DNA of 64,000 nt from Dugong dugon (lineage: Eukaryota > Chordata > Mammalia > Sirenia > Dugongidae), in assembly GCA_030035585.1 (NCBI GenBank), contig CM057466.1:114838182-114902181 (forward strand). Reading direction: 5' to 3'. Positions 46,201 through 56,416 of this stretch are shown in pieces. Numbering within the stretch: position 1 is the stretch's first letter; each line of letters begins with the position of its first letter. The notes under the pieces are model-generated. The model saw nothing but the letters and a program-made list of their open reading frames with translations. It was not told the origin of the DNA and searched no databases. Position numbers and translations under genes: made by a program.

Positions 46201-47972
46201 AAGAGAAACTAGATAACGGAGCTCCTAAAAATCAAACACTTATGCTCATCAAAAGACGTCATCAAAAGAGTCAAAAGACAAGCTACAGACTGGGAAAAAA
46301 TTTTTGGCTACAACAAATCTGATTGGTCTAATTTCTAAAATCTACAAGATACTGCAAAACCTCAACAACAAAAGAACAAATAACCCAATTAAAAAATGGG
46401 CAAAAGATATGAACAGGCACTTCACCAAAGAAGACTTTCAGGTGGCTAACATACATGAGGAAATGCTCAAGATCATTAGCCATTAGAGAAATGCAAATCA
46501 AAACTGCACTGGGATGCCATCTCACCCCAACAAGGCTAGTATTAATGCAAAAAACACAAAATAATAAATGCAGGAGAGGTTGTGGAGAGACTGAAACACT
46601 TATATACAGCTGTTGGGAATGTAAATGGTACAACCACTTTGGAAATCTATTTGGCGCTTCCTTAAAAAGTTAGAAATAGAAATACCATACGATCTAGCAA
46701 TCCCCTCCTTGGAATACATCATAGAGAAATAAGAGCCATCACACGAATAGACATATGCACACCCATGTTCACTGCAGCACTGTTCACAATAGCAAAAAGA
46801 TGGAAACAACCTAGGTGCCCATCAACAGACAAATGGATAAACTATGGTATATTCACACAATGGAATACTATGTAACAATAAAGAACAACGATGAATCTGT
46901 GAAACATAACATGGATGAATCTGGAAGGCACTATACTGAGTGAAATTAGTCACAAAAGGACAAATATTGTATGAGACCACTATTATAAGAACTCAAGAAA
47001 AGATTTAAACACAGAAGAAAACATTCTTTGATGGTTACAAGTGTGGGGAGGGAGGGAGAGGGGAATTCACGAACTAGATAGTAGATAAGAATTATCTTAG
47101 GTGAAGGGAAGGACAACACACAACACAGGGGAAGTCAGCACAACTGAACTAAACCAAAGCTAAGAAGTTTCCTGAATACAATCAAACACTTTGAGGGACA
47201 GAGAAGCAGAGGTAGGGGTCTGGGGACCATGCTTTCAGGGGACATCTAGGTCAATTGGCATAACAAAGCTTATTAAGAAAACGTTCTGCATCCTGCTTTG
47301 GTGAGTGGTGTGTGGGGTCTTAAAACTAGCAAGTGGCCATCTTAGATGCATCAATTGGTCCAACCCACCTGGAGTAAAGGCTAATGAGGAACACCAAAGA
47401 CACAAGGAAAATATTAGCCCAAGAGACAGAAGGGGCCACATAAACCAGAGACTCCATCAGCCTAAGACCAGAAGAACTAGATGGTGCCCGACTACTACCA
47501 ATGACTGCCCTGACAGAGAACACAACAGAGAGTCCCTGACGGAGCAAGAGAAAAGTAAGGTGCAGAACCCAAATTCCAGTAAAAAGACTAGAGTTAATGA
47601 TCTGACTGAGACTGGAAGGGCCCTGGAAGACATGGCCCCTGGATGCTCTGCTAGCCCAGAACCGAAACCATTCCCAAAACCAACTCTTCAAAGATTAGAC
47701 TGGAGTATAAGACATAAAATGATACTTGTGAAGAGATTGCCTCTTAGCTCAAGTAGATACATGAGATTAAATATGTTACTCCTGTCCAGAGGCCAGATGA
47801 GAAAGCAAAAAGGGACAGGAGCTGGTTGAACGGACACAGGAAATCCGGGGTGGAAAGGAGGAGTGTACTATCACATTATAGGGAGAGCAACTAGGGTCAC
47901 ATAACAATGTGTGTATAAATTTTTATATGAGAAACAAACTGTAAGCTTTCACTTAAAGCACAATAAAAAAAA
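43241..47972 (+). repeat. 5'-truncated L1 with degraded ORF2 and long 3' UTR
   Basis: The element starts inside the ORF2 endonuclease. The frame at 43409-43978 has INIYTPND and RIDHILGHN, but the GDFN-type motif reads GEFS (43619-43630), so catalytic residues are lost. The reverse-transcriptase region follows at 44790-46099, split by a frameshift just before the FADD box at 45281-45292. The C-terminal part follows, then a long 3' UTR (about 46800-47960) ending ACAATAAAAAAAATGTGC. This 3' UTR recurs at 55733-56138. An 8-bp aaaaatgt at 43233-43240 and at the tail may be the target duplication, but the A-rich tail makes this ambiguous. The copy is inactive but relatively young. Confidence 0.93.
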
Positions 47973-47990
47973 TGTGCATTTATTGATATA

Positions 47991-48148
47991 AAACCAAACT
48001 CTGTGCTGTCAAATCTATTCCGACTCATAGCAACCCTATAGAACAGAGTAGAACTGCCCCATAGGGTTTCCAAGGAGCAGCTGGTGGACTTGAACTGCCA
48101 ATCTTTTGGTTAGCAGCTGAGCACTTAACCACTGTGCCACTAGGGCTC
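47991..48148 (-). repeat. AfroSINE, short form, inserted beside the L1 tail
   Basis: Reverse complement, flanked by a perfect 14-bp duplication catttattgatata at 47977-47990 and 48149-48162. It lies immediately after the L1 A-tail. It lacks the roughly 45-bp internal segment. Confidence 0.96.
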
Positions 48149-48162
48149 CATTTATTGATATA

Positions 48163-48760
48163 TATAGTATATATTTTCAATTTATTTTTTGTATATTACT
48201 GGTTTCATTGTCCATTTCCCCCAACTAAAAGCCCCATAAAGGCAAAAACTTTGTTCTTGCTTCCCCACCCCACCCCCACTGCTTAGAAAAGTAAATAATT
48301 GTTCAATATATATATCTGAAGGGCATAGGACATACAGCCAAGTGATTTTTTTTCTTTTTTCTTTCTGTTTTTTTCTAATTTTTTTCGACAATGACTATGG
48401 ATTAATTATGTTTTGAAAATAATAAGTGGAGATTTCAACATGAAACAGCTGAAAGTGTAGGCAGAACTGACAATGAAAGAAAACAAGGACTCTGCCCTCT
48501 GACCAAGACGCTGTGTATATGTATGTATATATATTTTTACTATAATAAAGAGAATTCAAGAAGTCAAATATTTTCTTAAAATTTAAAAAAAAAATAAGCA
48601 AGGCAACTGCATCCCCTCAGTGCCACAGCCAGCCTCATTCCCTGGACATGTTCTGGGAGGCTTTGGCTGGGTTCTTCCTAGTACCTGTTAGCTGTGCCCT
48701 GGTTCCCGCAGAGTGTGGTCCAGTTAGCCTCACCAGCCACCTTCTCCCCACCGTCAAAGT
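48163..48760. other. AT-rich unique sequence, no gene recognised
   Basis: TA-rich and T-rich patches are present. No gene or repeat was recognised. Confidence 0.5.
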
Positions 48761-48966
48761 GTTGTCGTTGTTGTGTGCTGTCGAGTCGATTTCAACTCAC
48801 AGCAACCCCATGTGACAGAGTAGAACCGTCCCACAGGGTTTCCTAGGCTGTAATCCCTATGGGAGCAGATCGCCAAGTCTTTCTCCAGCAGAGCCGCTGG
48901 GTGGGTTCAAGCTGCTGACCTTTTGGTTAGCAGCTGAGCACTTAACCACTGCACCACCAGGACTCC
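48761..48966 (-). repeat. AfroSINE, long form
   Basis: Reverse complement. The left end TTGTCGTTGTTGTGTGCTGT is RTE-tail-like, then GAGTCGATTTCAACTCACAG, GGAGCAGATCGCCAAGTC, and the head complement CACCACCAGGACTCC. Confidence 0.95.
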
Positions 48967-49078
48967 AAATATGTTTTTTTATGTAACACCCAAGGTTTTT
49001 AGTTGTACTTAGCGCAGGGAGAAGGGAAATGTACATCTACTCCCATCTTCCCAGATGTGGAAGTCTCTCCTACTTACA

Positions 49079-49180
49079 AGAGTTTAATCTCCCTGAGGGC
49101 AGGAATTCTTGTCAATTGTTCCTCTTTGTATCCCTAGCACTCGGACCACATAGCTGGTACTTAACCAGTATTTGTTTTGT
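49079..49180 (+). repeat. L2 3' end
   Basis: CTCCCTGAGGGCAGGAATTC, CTTTGTATCCCTAGCACTC and TACTTAACCAGTATTTGTTT are the conserved L2 terminal order. Confidence 0.75.
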
Positions 49181-49847
49181 TTCTTTTTTCCTCCTATTTA
49201 TAACTGTGCACTACGACGTAAAAGCCATGACTGCAGTTCGTCTTCACTTATCTTCCTTTTTCAATTGGCTTCTCTCTTTTTAAAGTAAAAATGTAAGAAT
49301 TAAAAATGGAAATGGGATATCTTTCACAAAATGGAGGGATATTCTTACTTGTCTTCTAACGTGGAAAGATTTTTCATTTTCCTAGAGCGTATGCTGTAGT
49401 AGTATATTTGCACAAAAATTAATTTCCTTACCCTGTCCTCTTATCTCTGGAGATAAATATATCTACATAAATTAAAGTAAATTAATCAGAATGTCTTTAT
49501 TAAGTACCTCTCTGCATGTAGCTGTATTCACTGTGATGTTAATAAAGGTAGAGAGAAAAGTCCCGAGACCCCAATTCATTTCTAATGTGAGGCCGCTAAC
49601 AGTGGGCAATACCGTATCCAACAATTGGTTTTTCATGCAGGCTTGAGTGCAGCTTTTGGTCTCAGATCATAATTCATCTTGTGAATTATGATAGCCATTT
49701 AAATGACCACTACACCTGTTACTCCATTCATTTTTTGACACCCATAAGTTACAGGGCTCCTACATAAGCTTTACAAGACATTTAATACCCAACACAGAAG
49801 TGACCAATTCAATCTTCCCAGATATTTAGTAGCAGCATCTAACTGAT
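49181..49847. other. Unique sequence, no gene recognised
   Basis: No repeat or coding signature was recognised. Confidence 0.5.
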
Positions 49848-50020
49848 GGAGCCCTGGTGGTACAGTGGTTAAGAGCTATGGCTGCTAACCAAAAAAAGGT
49901 TGGCAGTTTGAATCCACCAGCTGCTCCTTGGAAACCCTATGGGGGCAGTTCTACTCTGTCCTTTAGGGTCGCTATAAGTCAGAATCGATGCAACAGCAAC
50001 AAGTTTGGTTTTTTTGGTTT
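49848..50020 (+). repeat. AfroSINE, short form
   Basis: GGAGCCCTGGTGGTACAGTG head, GCAGTTTGAATCCACCAGC B-box region, CTCCTTGGAAACCCTATGG directly joined, and a TTTGGTTTTTTTGG tail. Flanked by atctaactgat (49837-49847) and atctcactggt (50021-50031), 9 of 11 matching. Confidence 0.95.
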
Positions 50021-50031
50021 ATCTCACTGGT

Positions 50032-52054
50032 ACAACATGCATTTGGCCAGTCAAGTATTTCATTAATAAATGGTGAAGTAGAATCATTGAGTTATCAAGT
50101 TACAGAATTTCTGAGCTAGAAGGAATCTTAGAATCCTCTAGAACCATCTGTTTTCAGGTACCTGCTAATAAAAGTGAGAAAGATATTTTCTGCTGGATAG
50201 AAGCACTATCATCATGCTAACTCAGGTAAGCAGCTGTCCACGGGTCCACTTGATACTCTAAAATGGCTCCCTGGGTTTACAAACATCATTGGCTTGTTCT
50301 GTAAAACCCAAACTCAAATGGGATGGAATCTTATTAAAGCCTTGTCATGTAGGATCCCGTTTTGACTTTTCATAGCACGTTTGCTTAGCGTGGTACATCA
50401 CTTGTTCTTTTTTCAAAGAAAACAATAGTTTGACCCTTTTATATACCTTGGTCCTTTTCTGGAAATGATTCACTTCAGGTGGATTTTGTGTCTGATCACT
50501 GGAGACACATTAGAGATCCAGGGTTTGTTTGTTTGGTTGGTTTGGTTTGGTTTTGCTGGGAAGGGTAGAAAGCAAAAATGCATAAGGTGCAAAAGAAAGA
50601 CCATTATAATTGGTGTCCTGGGAGTGGTCTCCTTTGTATCAATGACTTTTGAGTTATGGCGTTCTTCGTATTATGACATTCTCTGTAATTACAAAGAAAG
50701 AGAGAGAGGTGAGAAGCTCCAAGTTTCCTTCCTTCCCTCCACACTTTTTCCACCAAAGGCACATAAATAGGACAGCCGTTTTTCCATTGCTGGGCAGTAA
50801 ATGCATGTGTGATAAAGCTGTGAAGTTTTTGGCTGCCCTTTTACAGCTTCTGTCATTTTCTTGGGGCTCAGTGGGAGAGATAGTTTGTGCTGTGACAGGA
50901 CATGCCAACAAATTGCATCACTTCTGCCTCGGTGGCCGAGGACAATGACATGCCATATGCCAATGGCAGGAAATGAATGGGCTCATTTACACTGACACTG
51001 GGTCCCTTCAGTCCTGTCAGCCTCAGAGGCCACCACGGCAAATGGGAAGGTGGCAGAGAAGCAGAAACGTCCAACCTTCCGAGCTCTACCAGCAGCTGAG
51101 GGCTTAGGGGAGGCGGCAGGTGCCCTTCTCGGGATGAAAGTCAGCCTTGCACTTGAGAAAGGAAAACGTGACGTTACCATCCCCTTCTCCACTGCACCAA
51201 AGGGAAAGAGAAAAGAAAAATTGTTGAGTGCATTCCAGCTGCAAGGAGAAAACAAAAACACAGTGGGTGTCATGTTCCGTGCCTTCAGAGTGGTTTGCCT
51301 GCACACACAGATGGCCACAAAGACCTGCCCCAATGTTGACCCTGCTGCCTCCAGGCCACACCCCAGTGACAACACACTCATATTTGACCCCTGACCCCCT
51401 GGCAGCACATCATTTGTTTCCATGTGTGGGAGCAAGGGGCGATGGGTAATGATTGAAGAGCAAGAGTTGTGTTGACCGGAGACGCTAATGACGATAGAGC
51501 GAGTGGGTCAGCGATCACCCTCACATGGCAGCCCAGGCAAGGGGCTAATCTGCTGCTAATTGTCCCTTCCATTTGGTGTGAGGGCACTGCAGAGGCGAGG
51601 TAACAGTCACGAGTCTCTGTTCTTCATGATCACTGTAATTAGCATCATAATTGGAGTTGGGCAAGCTTGGGGCAACTTGCCTGGCACAGAGGCTCACTTT
51701 TAAAATAATAATAATAATACTTGGCATGGATAGGGCCTTTTATCTGATTTTAGAATGCCTTAGGGAGATTAATTAACTCAGCTTTACAAAGTCCTGGGAG
51801 ATAAGTTCCATGAAAGAGATTCTCCTGGAGGGCGCTAGAAGCCCAGGAATGGAAGGACTTATTCCAGGTCCTATGGAGAAACAACCACTGAAACAATGTT
51901 CCAAGGGGTCTGGATACAGATTTATTGAGCCTGCAGCGATCGATATACAATCAACTGAGAATCTCTTTTTGATATCAAAAAACAAAACAAGGCTGTGGAA
52001 TAAAGAAAGGCACTTCCTATGTTTCTTGCCCCATTGGTGTTTAGGGGTTTTTTT
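50032..52054. other. Repeat-poor stretch, no gene recognised
   Basis: A MIR-like scrap lies near 50098-50165 (CAGAATTTCTGAGCTAGAAG). The rest, about 1.9 kb, carries no recognised repeat, which is unusual here. Open frames of up to 150 codons at 50980-51440 run on both strands with no domain. Several homeodomain-type TAAT motifs cluster at 51544-51776. Confidence 0.45.
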
Positions 52055-52870
52055 CCTCAATTTTATTTATTTTGTTGTTTTTGAGAATATACACGGCAAA
52101 ACACACACCAATTCAACAGTTTCTACATGTACAATTCGGTGATATTGATTACATTCTTTTAGCTGTGCAACCATTCTCACCCTCCTTTTCTGAGTTGTTC
52201 CTCCCCCATTAACATAAACTCACTGCCCCCTAAGTTTCCTATCTAATCTTTCAAGTGGTTGTTGTCATTTGATTGCGTATAGATAGTTCTTAAAAAAGCA
52301 ATGATGATCAAGGTGGACCTTTTTCACTAGTTAAGCTAAACTATTGTTTGGTTTTAAGATGACTTCAGGAGATATTCTTGGTTTAAGTTTTAAAGATTAT
52401 CTCAGGGCTATAGTTTCAGGTGTTCATCCAGACTCCATGGCTCCAGAAAGTCTACAGTCTGTTAGAATTTGAAATTTTATTCTACATTTTCCCCCTTTGG
52501 ATCAGTATTCTTCTATGGAAACTTTGATCAAAGTGTTCAGTAATGGTAACCGGGAACTATCCAGTTCTTCTGGTCTGATGGCAAAGGAAGCAGTTGTACG
52601 TGGAGGCAACTAGCCAAGTATTCCATATCCTCCTCCTATTCCTGACTTTCCTTCTTCCTCTGTTGCTCCAGGTGAATAGAGACCCATTGTGGCTTGGATA
52701 GCCACTTGTAAGCTTTTAAGACCCCAGGCACTACACAACAAACTAGGAGGTAGAACAGAAGCACTAAATACATTATTAAGCCAATTCACGGAGTTGTCCC
52801 ACTAGACCATGACCCTAAACCTCCAAACCAAGGAACCCCTGTTGGCGTTTTGATAGTTCATTGGTGATAC
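52055..52870 (-). repeat. L1-type 3'-end unit of about 0.8 kb (copy 1, inverted)
   Basis: The reverse complement matches 60125-60925 along nearly its full length. Shared words include CTAAACTATTGTTTGGTTTT, AAGATGACTTCAGGAGATAT and CTACCTCCTAGTTTGTTG-type blocks. Its left end is the complement of an A-rich tail (TTTATTTATTTTGTTG). It is most likely the 3' UTR of an L1 lineage, inserted 5'-truncated. The family name is not certain. Confidence 0.7.
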
Positions 52871-53774
52871 TATGAGCTCTGCCTTCTTCTCTTAGTCTCA
52901 CGTTCATTCAGTAAACACCATCTTCCATTCTTGGTCAAGGAATCATGTTTGGATAGAAGCAGAACCATACAGGAGGTCTGCTCATTGACTGTTCCCAGGC
53001 ACCCCTTCCCATTGCAGTTTGGTTCGATAACAAGACAAAATTCAGATTTACTTATGTCTATGCTCATAGTAAGTCTTCAGATAAAATCATGAAGGCAGAT
53101 TTTCATTCTAAGCAAGCATCGATGCTCACATGCAGGTGGGAGAAAACAAGTCTCTAGCCCCCATTTGCTGAGGGGTGTGGAAGGAGTCTGCTCCAACATG
53201 CTCGCAACTTGATCTAACAAAATTAGTTGCTTTCCCATTAACTGCTCAGGAATCTGGGATTGTTTCTACCCTCACGTCTTGCTGGCCAAAAAGTGCTGTG
53301 ACTCCAGCCCTGGCCCCTCCTTTGTTGAGCTCTCGAGAACCATTAGCAGCATGTTTGTGTGCTTTCACACTGTGGAGCATTCTCAGGGAGGAGCCATCTT
53401 TGCCTTTTGTCAGAAACTCTTTGTCCTCATCCAAATCTTAGAAGAAGTGTGCTTTCTAGAGTGGGGGAGAATTGGGGAGGCCCATTGCATAATGTAATCC
53501 ATGAATAAACCCCCCGAGGTCCGCGTGTGCACTCAGACTGTGTGAGTAATCCTTCAACCCCCGATTAAATGCTTAACCACAGAGTACGTACACTAACTCA
53601 CCCTGCATAGCCTTCCAAATACATATGGATTTGCATACACACACAGGGCATATATGTTCATGCTCAGACTGATGCAGGAAACCACACTTCTCTGGAACAG
53701 AAAGGGTGTTTGGATATATATGCATTTTCAGGATAAGGTAAGCTTATTCCTGTAAGGATTTCTCCCTTTCTGGA
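52871..53774. other. Unique or unassigned sequence
   Basis: The first 200 bp could extend the inverted L1-type unit but have no match in the other copy. Frames of 62-88 codons have no recognised domain. Confidence 0.4.
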
Positions 53775-53789
53775 ATTATTTCTAAAATG

Positions 53790-54047
53790 GGAGTCCCTTG
53801 GTGGTGCAAAAGATTAAGCACCAATGGAAAGATTGGTAGTTCAAGTCCACCAAGAACCAGAAACCAAACCTCTTGCCGTGGAGTCAATTCCAACTCATAG
53901 CAACCCTATTGTCCACCAAGAGGCACCTTAGAAGAAAGGCCTGGCAATCTACTCCAAAAACTCAGCCATCTGAAAACCTTATGGAGTACAGTTCTACTCT
54001 GACACATGTAAGGCCGCCATGAGTCAGAGTCAACTCTATGGCAGCTG
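53790..54047 (+). repeat. AfroSINE, second subfamily, interrupted
   Basis: GAGTCCCTTGGTGGTGCAAA head, then a 55-bp insertion, then GGCACCTTAGAAGAAAGGCC to AGAGTCAACTCTATGGCAGC. Flanked by attatttctaaaatg (53775-53789) and attatttctaatatg (54048-54062), a 15-bp duplication with one change. Confidence 0.95.
53856..53910 (-). repeat. AfroSINE 3' tail (55 bp) nested inside another AfroSINE
   Basis: Reverse complement of the AfroSINE end (CCAAACCTCTTGCCGTGGAG, CAATTCCAACTCATAGCAAC). Flanked by a perfect 11-bp gtccaccaaga duplication at 53845-53855 and 53911-53921, within the host SINE. It is a very short insertion consistent with target-primed reverse transcription. Confidence 0.93.
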
Positions 54048-54323
54048 ATTATTTCTAATATGAGGTGTATGCTTTTCTGCCTTCTGTAATTGATGTGAAC
54101 ATAATTTAATTATGCTATAGCAAAGTGATAATTTCAGTGATCCAAGACTTTGCAGAGTATCATTTTGTATGCATCTCTGGTTTTCTGTTATTGGGGGTGG
54201 TAGAGGGAAGCCAATGGGCTATAACTGTTTGTTACTGCTTTATTTAGCCTCTAGCATTCTCACTACTTCGTTAATTCAGTAATCTCTTCTGTGCTAGTAA
54301 ACATGGTAACTAAACCTGTTAGA

Positions 54324-54533
54324 AGTAGCCCTAGTGGTGCAATGATTAAGCACTGGGCTGCTAACCCAAAGGTCGGCGTTTTGAACCCACCCAGTGTCTC
54401 TACGGGAGAAAGACCTAGCGATCTGCTCTCGTAAAGATTACAGCCTAGAAAACCCTATGGGGCAGTTCTGCCCTGTCACATGGGGTCACTATGAGTCAGA
54501 ATTGACACAACAGCGCCTAACAACAGCAAGAGC
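54324..54533 (+). repeat. AfroSINE, long form with RTE-like tail
   Basis: AGCCCTAGTGGTGCAATG head, CGGGAGAAAGACCTAGCGA, and tail CAGAATTGACACAACAGCGC then CTAACAACAGC. Flanked by aaacctgttaga (54312-54323) and aaacctgataga (54534-54545), one change. Confidence 0.95.
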
Positions 54534-54693
54534 AAACCTGATAGAGATATATGTAAGGTAAGAGTAAATAGGCTATGAGTGAGAACAAAAGAGGTTCTCC
54601 AGGTGTCAAGTGATGAGATTTTATGCCTGATATTTCTGCTGCCAGAGTGTCTTTTTGTTTGTAATTTTTTTTTTTATTATTTGCTCTGGGGAT

Positions 54694-55024
54694 CCACAGT
54701 ATATTCAATATTCTTCATCAAGGCCACAGTTCAAATGCGTCAATTCTTCTGTCTTCTCTTTTCATTGTCCAGCTTTCAAATGCATATGAGGTGATTGAGA
54801 AGATGTGGCTTGGCTCAGAGGTGTCTTAGTCATCAAAGTGACATCTTTGCTTTTCAAAACTTTAAAGATGTCTTTTGTAGCAGATTTGCTCAACGCAATA
54901 AGTCATTTGATTTCTTGGATGCCAATTCCACAGACATTGATTATTGATCCAAGTAGAATCAAATCTTTGACAATTTCAATTTTTTTCTTCATTTGTCATG
55001 ATGTTGTTTATCAGTCCAGTTGTG
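54694..55024 (-). repeat. RTE/BovB-type LINE fragment
   Basis: It follows the C-terminal ORF and 3' region of the full-length RTE (CCACAGTATATTCAATATTC, GTCCAGCTTTCAAATGCATA, GTGACATCTTTGCTTTTCAA). It ends abruptly at an L1 sequence on the right. Confidence 0.85.
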
Positions 55025-55725
55025 CATGGAATACTATTCAGCAATAAAAAAAAGAACAAATCTTTGATACACCCAGCAACTTGGCTATACCTCAAGGGAA
55101 TTATGCTATGTATAAAAAGACAATCTCAAAATAATCATATTGTGTGTTTCCACTTATACAACATTCTTGAAACGACAAAATTATAAAGATGCAGGAATAG
55201 TTTTAGTCACTAATATTTAATAAGGAGTGGAAGGAGGGAGGTGGCTGTGCTAAGAAAGGGGAGCTTAAGGCATCTTTGTGATGTAAAGGGTCTATTTCTT
55301 GATTGTGGTAGTGGTCATCCAAACCTATAAACATGGTAGAATTACATAGAACTAAACACACGAGTGTTTACTTACGAGTGTCAGTAAACTGGTTGAGATC
55401 TGAATAACATCAGTGTACAACATCAATGTCCATCTCCTTGGTGTGATATTGTTCTGTATTCATGCAAGATGTCACTGTTAAGGGAACTGGATGAAGAGTA
55501 CATGGAACCTCTCTCAATGATTTCTAACAAAAATAGAAAGTTTTGATTAAGGGCTACTGAGATTCTGTTAAGGACAATTAAAAAAAAATTGGGAAATGGT
55601 GATGGTTGAACATGGTGAACATAATTAACGTCAATGAATAGTACATGTAAAAATTGTTGAAATGGCAGAAGTTTTGGTGGACCTATTTTACCACAATAAA
55701 TTTTTTAACGTTAAAAAATAGCTCT
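55025..55725 (+). repeat. L1 3' ends, one or two copies
   Basis: GGAATACTATTCAGCAATAA (end of L1 ORF2) leads into a 3' UTR with a tail at about 55540. A further L1 3'-UTR phrase (GGTGATGGTTGAACATGGTG to ACCACAATAAATTTTTT) follows. Confidence 0.75.
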
Positions 55726-55732
55726 TCATAGA

Positions 55733-56138
55733 AGACCAGACTTAATGGTCTGACTGAGACTGGAGGTGCCCCGGAAAGCATGGCCACTGGACTCTCCATC
55801 AGCCCAGAACTAAAACAATTTCTGAGGCCAACTCTTCAGACAGGGATTGGACTGGACTGCGGGACATAAAGTGATACTAGTCAAGAATGTGCCTCTTAGT
55901 CAAGTAGATACAAGAGACCAAAGGGGCAGCTTCTGTCCAGAGGTGAGATGGGAAGGCAGAGAGAGTTAGGAGCTGGTTGAATGCTCATGGGGAATCAGGG
56001 GCGCAAAGGAGGAGTGTGCTGTCGCAGAAAGGGGTGAGCAATTAGGGTCTTATAACAATGTATGTAAAAAAAAATCTTTGTATGGGAGACTAACTTGAAA
56101 TGTAAACTTCATTTAATTACAACAATAAAAAAAATAAC
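55733..56138 (+). repeat. L1 3' UTR, same lineage as the 43-48 kb L1
   Basis: It matches 47585-47972 block by block (TGGTCTGACTGAGACTGGAG, AGATACAAGAG, GGAGCTGGTTGAATG, AAAGGAGGAGTGTGCTGTC) and ends in an ACAATAAAAAAAA tail. A 5'-truncated insertion of about 0.4 kb. Confidence 0.88.
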
Positions 56139-56416
56139 TCTTCATTTGTACTTTGGAAATTCAAGACACAGATATTAGCCACAATTGATTAAACAACTAT
56201 GTATTATAGGTTTTTATTACAAAATTCGGCTTGTTGGATGAGTCATACAGATTTTAACATAGAGAAAACTAACAACTCTGAGTATTTCCATAAAAGACAG
56301 TTTTTGACTAGGTTTAGAATTAGGAGTGACTTAAAGAAAAAATGTCACAAAGTTAATAAAGGTTGAAATACACGATTAAACCTTAATTTTTGTAAGAATA
56401 GAAACAAATTGCAGAT

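Noticed and set aside
50983..51435. 150-codon minus-strand frame opposed to a 114-codon plus-strand frame
   Set aside because: Neither has a recognised domain; overlapping frames on both strands in GC-richer DNA are common by chance.
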